Assembly (NCBI GenBank): GCA_016195405.1
Contig: JACPZP010000084.1
Span: 1 to 41,414, forward strand
From: Planctomycetota bacterium
GTDB lineage: Bacteria; Planctomycetota; Planctomycetia; Gemmatales; Gemmataceae
DNA length: 41,414 nucleotides
Direction: 5' to 3'
Shown in pieces: positions 17,039-25,244 of this stretch. The translations under genes and the position numbers were made by a program. The notes under the pieces were generated by a model. It ran no database searches and was not told the origin of the DNA. It saw nothing but the letters and a program-made list of their open reading frames with translations. The stretch's first letter is position 1. The number at the start of each line of letters is the position of its first letter.

Positions 17039-18463
17039 TTACTTTTTCATCGTTGTCGGCGGATTTGCCACTCCGGGGTCAACCGCTGTGCCGTCGAGAG
17101 AACGAAGGAATAGCGCCAGCGCCCGGACTTCTCGGTCGGACAAGCTCAACTCGCGGCGGCTGCCGGGATCGTCCGGATCGCGCAGCTCTTTCGCCAGGTA
17201 CGGACTGTCAAACACGCCGTTGTTGTAATAGGCGACGACTTTTTCAAGGTTGGCGGCGCCGCCCTCATGAAAGTAGGGGCCGGTGCGCGGCAAGGCGCGC
17301 AGGGTCGGAGTGCGAAACGCCCCCACCAGGCGATTTTCTTTTAGACCCGGCGGCAGGTGGTGCAGACGCCCCGGATCGTCTCTGAGGCCGGCGACGCCGG
17401 TGTTGTGGAAGTCGCCGTCGCGGAACAAGGGCCCCGAATGGCACTGGGCGCAGCCGGCCTTGCCGAAGAAGAGCGCGTGGCCTGTTTCCAACAAGCTCGC
17501 GACTTCGCCGGCTCGTTCCGCCGGTTCGCTCAAACTCTTGAGTGCGGCCTCGTCCAGGAATGGTCGATATTGAGCGGAGCTTGGCGAAGGTAAGCCCTTT
17601 TTTATCCGCTCGGCTTCGGCGCGATCGTACAGCGAGTTGCCTGAGAGAATCGTCCGCATGTAGGTGGCCAACGCCTTGGCAATGGCGTCTTGCGTCGGTT
17701 GCTGGATGCCGAAAACTTCTTTGAATCGCCAATCGTAGTCCTTGTTGGCGCTCAACGTCTTGACCAAGCCGCCCCAGATATGCGTCTTTTCCGGCGGCGG
17801 CGCGCCCTTGCCCGGCGGCCTCTCATCCTCCAGCGACCGCACGATGACCTCTTCGAGTGAGCCGACTCTTCCATCCCAGAATTGATGCCTGTTGTAAACG
17901 CAGTTGATCAGACTCTGCGTATTGCGCTGGGCCTTGGAAAACTGATCCAGTTTGTCGGCAAAGCCTTTCTCCGGATCATGGCAACTGGCACAAGCGTACT
18001 TGTATTCGCCCGTCAGGATCTTGGCGAAGAAGAGATCCTTGCCGAGCGTCCATTTCTCCAGCGTGGGCGGATTGGCCGCCGGGAGATACGGCGTCGGATC
18101 GGGCAGGCCGAAGGGAACTTTGACTTTGACGGCTTCCTGGCTCTTGGCCGCCGCCATGGCCACGATCAGGTTGAGAGGCTCTTGACCGAGGTGGATGGTG
18201 CGCTCACCTAAGGCCGGATTCGGGAGGTTCCAAAACGCTGGCAGGCCGGCCCATTCCTTCGCCGACGAGGGAACAAATATGATGGGTGTGCCGCGCGCTT
18301 CGGTTTCCAGCCATGCCCAATGCGGCGTGAGTTCGTCCGTCTGGGCGTCCTTCAGGCTTTTGATTGCGGCTCTTTTGGCGGCGCTTTCGGCGTGATAGCG
18401 CTCGGCACGCTGACAGCCGAACGAGAAAATGCAGAAAACGAGGAGAGTGCCGATCCTTAGCAT
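17039..18463 (-). CDS. Di-haem cytochrome c peroxidase-family lipoprotein
   Basis: This 474-residue protein belongs to the bacterial di-haem cytochrome c peroxidase/MauG superfamily. In that family the protein reduces hydrogen peroxide with electrons from a c-type cytochrome, or oxidises other substrates. Two haem-attachment motifs are present: C158-A-S-C-H162 and C338-A-Q-C-H342. The N-terminus is a lipoprotein signal with lipobox SFGC (Cys17), so the protein should be membrane-anchored outside the cytoplasm. GGGAAGG stands six bases before the ATG. It is the second gene of the minus-strand run ferredoxin, peroxidase, aquaporin, DUF3501 (gaps 21, 25 and 7 bases). At 474 residues it is longer than classical peroxidases (about 330-350), with an N-terminal extension of about 110 residues of unknown role. 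Confidence 0.88.
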   Translation of the reverse strand: MLRIGTLLVFCIFSFGCQRAERYHAESAAKRAAIKSLKDAQTDELTPHWAWLETEARGTPIIFVPSSAKEWAGLPAFWNLPNPALGERTIHLGQEPLNLIVAMAAAKSQEAVKVKVPFGLPDPTPYLPAANPPTLEKWTLGKDLFFAKILTGEYKYACASCHDPEKGFADKLDQFSKAQRNTQSLINCVYNRHQFWDGRVGSLEEVIVRSLEDERPPGKGAPPPEKTHIWGGLVKTLSANKDYDWRFKEVFGIQQPTQDAIAKALATYMRTILSGNSLYDRAEAERIKKGLPSPSSAQYRPFLDEAALKSLSEPAERAGEVASLLETGHALFFGKAGCAQCHSGPLFRDGDFHNTGVAGLRDDPGRLHHLPPGLKENRLVGAFRTPTLRALPRTGPYFHEGGAANLEKVVAYYNNGVFDSPYLAKELRDPDDPGSRRELSLSDREVRALALFLRSLDGTAVDPGVANPPTTMKK

Positions 18464-18484
18464 TAATGCCTTCCCAGGGAATGC

Positions 18485-18868
18485 CTACTTTTTCGCCGGC
18501 GCCGCGGCGGCCTGCTCCGTTGCCAAATCTTGCAGCGTCTTGGCGGCGGTAAACAGGCGCTCGCCGTTCTTCTCGACGTAATCCGTCGGCCCGCCCTTGC
18601 CGGCCACCACCTCGGCGATCTCCCTCGTCGGCACCATTTCGATGGCGTCCCACGGGCACCAGCGCTCGCATAATTTGCAGCCGATGCAGCGCTCCAGATC
18701 GATGTCGACGAAACTTTGCAGCACCGGCTGATCTTCGCCCGGCACCTTATAGATACAGTCGACCGGGCAGACCTCGATGCAGGCCTCACACCCGGTGCAA
18801 TTATCCGCGAAAACGACCGCCAACTCCGGCGGCAGCTTCTTGCGCGCTTTACCCGCTCCCTTGGCCAT
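18485..18868 (-). CDS. 2x[4Fe-4S] ferredoxin
   Basis: This is a 127-residue electron carrier with two cluster-binding motifs: C24-x2-C27-x2-C30-x3-C34-P (followed by Cys38) and C61-x2-C64-x2-C67-x3-C71-P. The ATG at 18868 has GAGG seven bases upstream; a longer frame to 18958 would overlap the transporter stop and has no site. A basic N-terminus (KGAGKARKK) and an Ala/Lys-rich tail flank the core. It heads the four-gene run with the di-haem peroxidase, aquaporin and DUF3501. It probably supplies electrons in the cytoplasm to some partner of that module; the partner is not identified. The gap to the upstream transporter is 79 bases, so it may or may not be cotranscribed with it. Confidence 0.88.
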   Translation of the reverse strand: MAKGAGKARKKLPPELAVVFADNCTGCEACIEVCPVDCIYKVPGEDQPVLQSFVDIDLERCIGCKLCERWCPWDAIEMVPTREIAEVVAGKGGPTDYVEKNGERLFTAAKTLQDLATEQAAAAPAKK

Positions 18869-18947
18869 GATGAAACCTCGTGGGACGATGACGATCCAAT
18901 TGGATTTTAGCCGTTCACCGGGGTTGCGGCAAAGGGCAATGGTCTCG

Positions 18948-20354
18948 CTAGCCTGCAAGCGGTTCCCGGGCGCTAGTCACCGGGGCGACGGGTTTGGTGG
19001 GATCAAATCCGAGCCAGAACAACGTCGCAAGCACGTAAACGGCGCCGAAGATCAGAAAGTTAATGACCCATCCGGGTCGCATGCCTTCCGGCGTCATGTC
19101 GGTGGAGAAATGTTGCAGGATCGTCCCAGTCAGCACTCCCGCGGCCGCGCCGCCGAGGTTGCCGACGGTGTTCATGCACCCCGATACGATGCCCGAGTAT
19201 TTTTTGCCGATGTCGAGACAACTCGCCCAAGCGGCGCCCATGGTCATATCGTTCCAGAACGCTGCCAGCGAAATCGCGAACACGAACAGCCAAGCGGTGT
19301 CGGCGAAGATTGCGCCGGCATAGCAAAGAGCGCACAAACTATGGCCGACCACGCCGAAGAGGCGCCGGCCCCATTTGCGATTGCCGGTGCGTTTAATGAA
19401 CAGGTCCGAAAGATAGCCTCCCACCAAGCATGCGACCGAGCCCAAGAGCAACGGCATTCCGGTCATGAGGCTGCGCACCCAAAACTGCGCGGACCACTTC
19501 TCGCCGGAGGTCACATCGAAGTTGTCCTTGAGATAATCCGGCAAGTACGTGATGTTGAAGTACCAGCCGTAGGCGGCGCAAAAATACATGAGGCACAGCA
19601 TCCATAGGTTGGTGCTGGAGAGCAGCTTTCTCCACGGAACCGAAGAAATCGACGGCGAATGATCTTCATCGCCGTGGATCAAATCAATCTCGGACTGATT
19701 GACGCCGGCCATTTGCTCCGGGCGGTCGCGAAACCACCACCAGAACGCACCGCACCAAATCACGCCGAGCGTGCCGAAGAGCATGAACGTGTGCCGCCAA
19801 TGCACAACCTTGTCGGCCCCCTGCCCCGTCTCGAAAACCAAAGCGAGCACGATGAGCGGCGTGATGCCTCCTGCGAAACGGCCCGCCATCCATACGGCCC
19901 CTTTGGCAAAGCCGCGTTCCTCGTACGGAAACCAGTTGTGGAAAGCGCGGGCGATGTTTGGGTATGCGCCGGCCTCGCCCATGCCGAAGAAGAACCGCAC
20001 GAAAAGCATGGCTGCGAAGGCGCCGGAGAGGCCGAGCATGTCCGGATAGATCAGGCCGGTGAGCGCCGTAAACAACGACCACCACACAACGATGCGGATG
20101 AGCGTCTTGCGCGGTCCGAACACGTCGCCCAACCAGCCGCTAGGCACCTCGAAAACGGCGTATGCCAGCGCGAACGCCGAAAAGAGCATCCCTTTCTGCG
20201 TGACCGAGAGCCCGAACTCACGCTGGATGTCGCCCGCCACCGTCCCGAAGCATACCCGGTCGAGATACGTGATCATCGACAAGGAGCAGGCGAAACCAAG
20301 TACGCCGTAACGATAGCGGGTCGGTTTCGCAAGAGGCGGAGCGGTAAGATTCAT
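18948..20354 (-). CDS. MFS transporter, anion:cation symporter (hexuronate/phthalate-type) family
   Basis: This 468-residue protein has about 12 predicted membrane helices. The first helix, with SMITYLDRVCFGTVAGDI, and the loop motif GWLGDVFGPRKTL are typical of the MFS anion:cation symporter group (ExuT, GarP and relatives), as is GMGEAGAYPNIARAFHNWF. Such proteins take up organic anions such as hexuronates, sugar acids or aromatic acids with protons. The exact substrate cannot be told from sequence. The ATG at 20354 is the first possible start. The gene is separated from the upstream zinc-ribbon gene by a strong hairpin (20386-20434), so it likely has its own promoter. Confidence 0.85.
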   Translation of the reverse strand: MNLTAPPLAKPTRYRYGVLGFACSLSMITYLDRVCFGTVAGDIQREFGLSVTQKGMLFSAFALAYAVFEVPSGWLGDVFGPRKTLIRIVVWWSLFTALTGLIYPDMLGLSGAFAAMLFVRFFFGMGEAGAYPNIARAFHNWFPYEERGFAKGAVWMAGRFAGGITPLIVLALVFETGQGADKVVHWRHTFMLFGTLGVIWCGAFWWWFRDRPEQMAGVNQSEIDLIHGDEDHSPSISSVPWRKLLSSTNLWMLCLMYFCAAYGWYFNITYLPDYLKDNFDVTSGEKWSAQFWVRSLMTGMPLLLGSVACLVGGYLSDLFIKRTGNRKWGRRLFGVVGHSLCALCYAGAIFADTAWLFVFAISLAAFWNDMTMGAAWASCLDIGKKYSGIVSGCMNTVGNLGGAAAGVLTGTILQHFSTDMTPEGMRPGWVINFLIFGAVYVLATLFWLGFDPTKPVAPVTSAREPLAG

Positions 20355-20385
20355 CGGCGGGGCATTTCTCGGCGGATAATCAGAA

Positions 20386-20434
20386 CCGCGCCCGTCAGGA
20401 AGCGGGGGTGCAAATCACTTCCTGACGGGCGCGG
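20386..20434 (-). terminator. Terminator after the zinc-ribbon gene
   Basis: Arms 20386-20402 and 20418-20434 pair over 17 bp with a 15-base loop; after one mismatch three more pairs follow. It starts 8 bases past the stop codon of the minus-strand zinc-ribbon gene. A long T-run is missing. Confidence 0.65.
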
Positions 20435-20441
20435 CTCTGAG

Positions 20442-20819
20442 TTAGAACAGAAATACAAAAGCGTACAGGAGGACTACGAACACGATTGCTGCCAGTCCCG
20501 CGGGCACAAACCAAGACGGCAGGCGCGGCGCGTCGATCTCCGGCTGCTCTTCACGGGCTCTTTTCTTCTTGAGCTTGGCCGGCTCGATGTCGGCGAAGTG
20601 CGTCTGCTTGCGGACGTCGTAGCCTTCCACGATCTCGACGATCTCGACGTCGAAAACCAGAATCTCCTCTTCCTCGGCATTGGCCCGGCGAAACACGATC
20701 AGCTTAGCGCACCCCGGACATTTGACCGGCATGTCCGCAGGCAGCTCCCGAGCGGCCCGCACCGGCTTTTGGCACGCGGGACAAACATACTTCCACTGGG
20801 TTGTAATCGTGTCAGCCAT
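20442..20819 (-). CDS. Zinc-ribbon protein with C-terminal membrane anchor
   Basis: This is a 125-residue protein of unknown function. Two CxxC pairs (C13/C16 in CPAC and C33-C37 region, CPGC) form a zinc ribbon at the N-terminus. An acidic middle (EEEEILVFDVEIVEIVE) and a Lys/Arg-rich linker follow, then a single C-terminal helix (about 105-125), which suggests tail anchoring with the ribbon in the cytoplasm. The ATG at 20819 is preferred to that at 20825 because GGGGAG lies 8 bases before it but only 2 bases before the other. The gene stands alone. Proteins of this plan are common in planctomycetes, but I cannot name a role. Confidence 0.7.
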   Translation of the reverse strand: MADTITTQWKYVCPACQKPVRAARELPADMPVKCPGCAKLIVFRRANAEEEEILVFDVEIVEIVEGYDVRKQTHFADIEPAKLKKKRAREEQPEIDAPRLPSWFVPAGLAAIVFVVLLYAFVFLF

Positions 20820-20953
20820 GTGCATCACTCCCCGCACGCGAGCCGAGACGGTGCGACCTCGAAAACACCATTATTTGCGCGGCGTGAGTGCGGGTGCTAC
20901 AAAAATGTTGCGAAATTGAGGAAATGAAGGACGCGAATTTCGTCGCGAGACGT

Positions 20954-21457
20954 TTACGGCTCCGCAACTTGAAGGGAATCGATGACGCGTTCCACGCCGG
21001 AGGTCGTCTCGGCCAATTCGACGGCGCGGAAGCGCATGTCCTGATTCTTGACAGTGCCCTTGAGTTCGATGTTGTTGTCGCTGGCGATGACTTCGATCTG
21101 CACACCTTCAAGGTTCTTGTCCCAGCGCAGCCGTCCTGAGATCTTCTGTTGAAGGGTCAGTTCACCGCCCGCGGTGACGCCGTTTCCGTTGCTGCTGCCG
21201 TTGCTGCTGCCGTTGCTGCTGCCGATGTTGCTCGCGTTGCCGGCGTCACTGCTTGTGTTCGTGGTCCCGCTGTTGCCGCCGCTTTTTCCGCGCAGACCTG
21301 CGAGGTCGATCTTCTCCCGGACCGTATCGGTGACGCCGTGCGTGCGATCGACTACTTTGCGACCAATGCGCGCCAAGCAATCGGTGTCTTGCCGGGTGCA
21401 GCCGGACACGATTGGCAGCAAAAAAATATACAAAACAAGTAGCGCGGTCTTACCCAT
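20954..21457 (-). CDS. BON-domain lipoprotein
   Basis: This 167-residue protein starts at the ATG at 21457 with a lipoprotein signal (MGKTALLVLYIFLLPIVSGC, lipobox Cys20). A longer frame upstream only adds unrelated sequence. A Ser/Asn/Gly-rich linker (about residues 60-92, including a GSSN repeat) leads to a C-terminal BON domain (about 97-165) with the pattern LRWDKNLEGVQIEV, NNIELKGTVKNQ and GVERVIDSL. BON domains are small envelope modules thought to bind membranes or phospholipids, as in OsmY-type proteins. A role in envelope stress is possible but is inferred only from the family. It is divergent from the creatininase gene, 133 bases away. Confidence 0.75.
   Translation of the reverse strand: MGKTALLVLYIFLLPIVSGCTRQDTDCLARIGRKVVDRTHGVTDTVREKIDLAGLRGKSGGNSGTTNTSSDAGNASNIGSSNGSSNGSSNGNGVTAGGELTLQQKISGRLRWDKNLEGVQIEVIASDNNIELKGTVKNQDMRFRAVELAETTSGVERVIDSLQVAEP
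21188..21223. repeat. 12-bp coding repeat, three copies, in the BON lipoprotein linker
   Basis: GTTGCTGCTGCC occurs three times in a row and encodes the Gly/Ser/Asn linker. The repeat keeps frame, so copy changes would only alter linker length. Confidence 0.75.
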
Positions 21458-21590
21458 GTTGCGCGGGTTCCCCAAGTGCGGGGCTGGTCGTCGCACAATC
21501 ACCCGAGAAGGGAGTATGCGCGGCAACAGAAACACGTGCAAGGGCAGTATGGCTCGCTTGCGGTTTCGCGCGCTAAATGGAGCAGTAAAC

Positions 21591-22337
21591 ATGAAGTTTC
21601 ACGAAATGACTTGGCCGGACATACGCCAACTGCCACGCGACAAGACGCTGGTGCTTGTGCCGATCGCAGCCTGCGAGCAACACGGCCCGCACCTGCCCAC
21701 CTTCACCGACACGATCCTGGTTACAGGCGTCGCGGAAGGCGTCGAGCGTCGCGTGCCCGAGCGGGTGCTGCTGCTGCCGACCTTATGGTTTGGCGCCAGC
21801 CATCATCATCTCCGTTTCGGCGCCACGCTGTCGGCGAATGTGGACACGCACGTCGACATGCTCTGTGATCTCGTCGAGCCGCTCTTGGGCGACGGCTTCG
21901 AGCGCCTGCTGATCCTCAACGGTCACGGTGGCAACATCGACACGATGCAACTGGCTTTGCGGCGTATGCAACCGCGCTTTCACGGAAAGCAAATGACCGC
22001 AGCCTCGTATTGGGACCTGGCGGGCAAGGAGTTGGCGGCGCTGGCGGAAGGGGCGCGCAAGAATATGGGCCATGCATGCGAGTTTGAGACGTCGATGGTC
22101 ATGGCCTTGCGCCCCGATTTGGTTCGCAAGGAAAAGATCGAGGACGATCCGCCGCTTGCCGATCCTATGCTGCGCGGCCTTTTCCTCGCCGAGGACATGA
22201 AGCAGCGAACGCAGCGCGGCGCCGTCGGGTTCCCGGAGCTGGCGACTCCTGAGAAAGGCCGACGATTCCTGAACGCCGCCATCGATCGCGCGGTGGAGGT
22301 CATCGCCGCGCTCTTGCAAAGACCGCTGCCGAATTGA
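21591..22337 (+). CDS. Creatininase-family metal-dependent amidohydrolase
   Basis: This 248-residue cytoplasmic enzyme starts at the ATG at 21591 with GGAG eight bases upstream; a long in-frame extension over the BON gene is rejected. Motifs of the creatininase family are present: A-C-E29-Q-H31-G-P-H, D40, N110-G-H112-G-G-N and G-H161-A-C-E164-F-E166-T-S. These supply metal ligands in the family, which hydrolyses cyclic or linear amide bonds (creatinine, formamidopyrimidines, the mycofactocin precursor peptide). The CEQHGPHLP form is typical of the broad family, so the substrate is open. No mycofactocin or creatine genes are nearby. Confidence 0.85.
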   Translation: MKFHEMTWPDIRQLPRDKTLVLVPIAACEQHGPHLPTFTDTILVTGVAEGVERRVPERVLLLPTLWFGASHHHLRFGATLSANVDTHVDMLCDLVEPLLGDGFERLLILNGHGGNIDTMQLALRRMQPRFHGKQMTAASYWDLAGKELAALAEGARKNMGHACEFETSMVMALRPDLVRKEKIEDDPPLADPMLRGLFLAEDMKQRTQRGAVGFPELATPEKGRRFLNAAIDRAVEVIAALLQRPLPN

Positions 22338-22456
22338 CGCGCCGGATTTTGTTCTCCTCAAGAGTCTGTTGCCGTAGAATAGATGTTTGATGGCATGCTA
22401 GCGGAACGCGCCGTCACAGGATGTTGGCAATTCTTTTTCTTTGGAGGGGCATGGCC

Positions 22457-23323
22457 ATGATCAAGGCAATGGGAATCGCGCTGGCCGCAAGTATTCTCTT
22501 GCTCGCCAGTGACAAGGTCGTCCAGGCAGATGACGTCATCCGCCTCGGCGGCGTCATCGACGCCAAGACGCAAAACTTGGGGTTCGATGGCGACGTCAAC
22601 ACCGAACTCGTGGGCCGCTACGGTTACTACCGTGGCGGCTATCGCGGTGGTTACTACGGGGGCTATCGCGGCGGCTACAACGGCGCCTATCGCTACGGCT
22701 ACGCGAGAGGCTATTATCGCCCGTATTACCATGGCTACTACAGGCCCTATTATCGGCCTTATATCTACGGCGGCCTCTACGCCCGGCCGTATTACTATGG
22801 TTATTACGGCGGCGGATACTACGGTGGCGCTTACTACGGCGGCGGGGGCTACGGGTATCCAATCTACTCGTACCCCGGGTATCCGTACGCCGCGTACTTC
22901 GCGCCATGCGCCGGTGAACTGACGGCCCTGCCGCAGGTGACTGCGCTTGGCTCAAGCGCCAACTTGCAGCCGAGTCCGTATCAATCGCCTGGCGTTCGGC
23001 CGATGCAACCTTCTGATGAGGGCGACGGCACCTTCCTCTATGACGGCGGCCCGCGTACTATTACGCCAATGCCGGGCGCCGATCCCGCCCCGACCAAGCA
23101 GCCGCAAAAGCAGTCCGTGCCGCGCGAAGGCCGATTCGTGTCGTTCCCGGCAAGCCCGGGCAGCGGCGTAACTTATCCCGCATACGGCGAAACTCTGAAA
23201 CAACAGCCTGCCCCGCCGCCATCGCAGGCGTCGGGAGCGCCGACACGTTTGGTTTCTTATCCGGCCTACGGCGAGCAACCGAGCGCGCCGTCCGTAAAAA
23301 CCGTTGTGACTAGAGCCAATTGA
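22457..23323 (+). CDS. Secreted Gly/Tyr-rich protein
   Basis: This exported protein of 288 residues has no recognised domain. GGAGG stands 9 bases before the ATG at 22457 but only 3 before an ATG at 22451, so the former is chosen. A signal peptide (MIKAMGIALAASILLLA, cut near VVQA) is followed by a stretch of about 100 residues (roughly 55-150) made mostly of Gly, Tyr and Arg (e.g. YRGGYRGGYYGGYRGG). A Pro/Gln/Ser-rich tail then contains two copies of a SYPAYGE-like motif (VTYPAYGE, VSYPAYGE). Such composition suits a cell-wall or surface matrix protein, possibly self-associating through tyrosines; this is inference. A strong terminator follows. Confidence 0.7.
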   Translation: MIKAMGIALAASILLLASDKVVQADDVIRLGGVIDAKTQNLGFDGDVNTELVGRYGYYRGGYRGGYYGGYRGGYNGAYRYGYARGYYRPYYHGYYRPYYRPYIYGGLYARPYYYGYYGGGYYGGAYYGGGGYGYPIYSYPGYPYAAYFAPCAGELTALPQVTALGSSANLQPSPYQSPGVRPMQPSDEGDGTFLYDGGPRTITPMPGADPAPTKQPQKQSVPREGRFVSFPASPGSGVTYPAYGETLKQQPAPPPSQASGAPTRLVSYPAYGEQPSAPSVKTVVTRAN

Positions 23324-23338
23324 TTCGCTCGATTATCT

Positions 23339-23376
23339 CGCCAAGGCCCACGGCACGCCGTGGGCCTTGGCGTTTT
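23339..23376 (+). terminator. Rho-independent terminator of the Gly/Tyr-rich protein gene
   Basis: Arms 23339-23353 and 23358-23372 form a perfect 15-bp GC-rich stem with a 4-base loop, followed by TTTT at 23373-23376. It begins 15 bases past the stop codon. Confidence 0.85.
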
Positions 23377-23516
23377 AAGATTTGAGGATGGTGACGGTTC
23401 TTTCCGCTCAACAGACTGCGTTCAGGTAGCGGGCGAGCCGATGCGCTTGAAGGACCAATGTCGAAAGCGATAACCTGGAGGAAGACGTCATCCTTCACCC
23501 ATCTGGAGTTGCCTTC

Positions 23517-23840
23517 ATGTCGCGTCTGCTTTGGTCTTTGCTAATTGTCGGCGTCGTTGACGCCTCGGCTCTCGTCCAGGAACCAGCCAAGCAACCGCCC
23601 GCCGAGTGGGCGCCGGCGCCTCGGCCTATCATCACCCAAGTTCTGCCTTACTACATTCCCAACTCGCTACCCATTCCCGGCACGCGCGAAGTCTGGCAAT
23701 ATTACGGCGTCGATTCCACGGGCCGCTTCCGGCCGCTCGTGGTGAACTCGCCCTTGGGGGCATACTACCTCTACAACGGCCAACCCTATCCCTGGACCAC
23801 AAGCCGTCCCGGAATATACATGCCCTACGCTGTCGACTGA
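23517..23840 (+). CDS. Small exported protein, unknown function
   Basis: This 107-residue protein has an N-terminal signal-like helix (MSRLLWSLLIVGVVDASALV) and a mature part rich in Pro, Tyr and Trp (PYYIPNSLPIPGTREVWQYY, YNGQPYPWTTSRPG). GGAG sits about 8 bases before the ATG. I know no named family. It lies between two other exported-protein genes on the same strand, 57 bases ahead of the HEAT-repeat gene, so the two may be cotranscribed. Confidence 0.6.
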   Translation: MSRLLWSLLIVGVVDASALVQEPAKQPPAEWAPAPRPIITQVLPYYIPNSLPIPGTREVWQYYGVDSTGRFRPLVVNSPLGAYYLYNGQPYPWTTSRPGIYMPYAVD

Positions 23841-23897
23841 CGCACCCACTCGCGGGTTAGCGCGACCAGGAATTCCGCCGAACCAGGATTTTCATCC

Positions 23898-25217
23898 GTG
23901 AAGACTCGGCTCACAATTCTGGCAGCCCTGATCTTTTCGGGAACTCTGACGCTCGCGAGCGCTCAAGAGAAAACCGGCGATACCTCCGATCCGCCCACAG
24001 AGGCCGTTCGCCGAGCGGACTATTGCTTGGTTCTCGTTGACTTGATCCAAGCCAACGAAAAATCGTCAATCGTTCAGCTTTCCCTCTCAGGAGTTCTTGC
24101 TTCGCTCTTCGACCGCGACGTCGAAAAGATTCTCGCTGCAACGCTGCGCGATCCCCAATCATCCATGCGGCGCTTGGCTGCCGAGACGCTGGCGAGGACC
24201 GTTCCCCAAGGCGATGCCGCCATTCACGAGACGCTTATCACCGTCCTCAACGAAACCGACCCCAGGGCGCTCGCCGCCATCTACCGCGCTTTGGGCAGCA
24301 TTAACGCGGAAGGGGCGGCCGACATTTTGGTGAACGCGCTGGCCTTCGATGAAGGTAAAAACAAGGAAGTGCGCACGGCTCTGGTGACTGCGATCGAAGC
24401 GACCGGCAAGAGCGGCATCGACAGGCTGCTGGCGCTGGCCGACTCCGGCTCCGACAAGGATTTGGAACGGGTGTTGGAGGTCTACCCAGCGCTGCGAACG
24501 CGCGCGGCCGGCGAAGGCCTCATTGAGCTCGTGAAAAACTATCATGTGCCGCCGGCGCAGAAGGCGACGCTGATCCGTTCCTACGCCAACTTCCATCTCG
24601 ACCCGTCGATTTCTCTTGAGCCGCTCGAAAAGTACCTCAAATCGTTGACTACGCGCAAGAAAGGCGACGGTCCCATGGAAGCCGCCAAAATCGCGGAACT
24701 GCTCCCGGTCCGACTGGCGGCAATGGAAATCCTGCGCGGCCAAGTCGTCGAATTCCTGGTGGTTGGTCCATTCGACGGCTCGATGGATGCGGCACATGGC
24801 CCCGAAAAAAACTGCGATCCCAATAGCCGCTTCGATCCGAAAACAGGCCAGGCGACTACAAATGCGATCGGCGTGACCTGGCAGCCGCGTCAAGCCGAGC
24901 CCAACGACGGCACGGTCGAACTCGCGCCGCTCTTTTCCGGTCCCAAAGTTTCCGCCTACGCGCTAGCGTTCGTTCATTCACCCAAGAGCCAGCCGGCCAA
25001 ACTCTTCGTAGAAGGCTCGGCCGTCGCACGCTATTGGCTCAACGGCAAGCAGCTGCTCGACTTCGCTCCCTGTTGCGGCGCCGATCCCATTCCGGTGACG
25101 CTTCAAGAGGGATGGAACACCGTGTTGGTGCGCGTCTTCGCAACCAAGGAAGAGATGGCTTTCGCGCTGCGCGTCATTGGCGGCGAAGGGCTGCGGTTCG
25201 CGACGCGCAAGGATTGA
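23898..25217 (+). CDS. Exported HEAT-repeat protein with C-terminal beta-rich domain
   Basis: This 439-residue protein starts at a GTG with a clear signal peptide (MKTRLTILAALIFSGTLTLASA). About residues 50-280 are helical pairs of HEAT type (e.g. SSMRRLAAETLARTVP, AAIYRALGSINAEGAADILV). The last 150 residues turn beta-rich, with WLNGKQLLDF and PVTLQEGWNTVLVRVFA, a pattern I have seen in the non-catalytic C-terminal domains of planctomycete exported enzymes (carbohydrate-binding-like; inference). HEAT repeats usually mediate protein contacts. No catalytic motif is visible. The gene ends 27 bases before the convergent histidine-kinase gene. Confidence 0.65.
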   Translation: MKTRLTILAALIFSGTLTLASAQEKTGDTSDPPTEAVRRADYCLVLVDLIQANEKSSIVQLSLSGVLASLFDRDVEKILAATLRDPQSSMRRLAAETLARTVPQGDAAIHETLITVLNETDPRALAAIYRALGSINAEGAADILVNALAFDEGKNKEVRTALVTAIEATGKSGIDRLLALADSGSDKDLERVLEVYPALRTRAAGEGLIELVKNYHVPPAQKATLIRSYANFHLDPSISLEPLEKYLKSLTTRKKGDGPMEAAKIAELLPVRLAAMEILRGQVVEFLVVGPFDGSMDAAHGPEKNCDPNSRFDPKTGQATTNAIGVTWQPRQAEPNDGTVELAPLFSGPKVSAYALAFVHSPKSQPAKLFVEGSAVARYWLNGKQLLDFAPCCGADPIPVTLQEGWNTVLVRVFATKEEMAFALRVIGGEGLRFATRKD

Positions 25218-25244
25218 GTCAATTACACAGATGGGTCAGGCTCA

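Noticed and set aside
19659..20927. Plus-strand frame of 422 codons opposite the MFS transporter and zinc-ribbon genes
   Set aside because: It spans two real genes and a terminator, with His/Arg/Glu-rich sequence typical of an antisense shadow.
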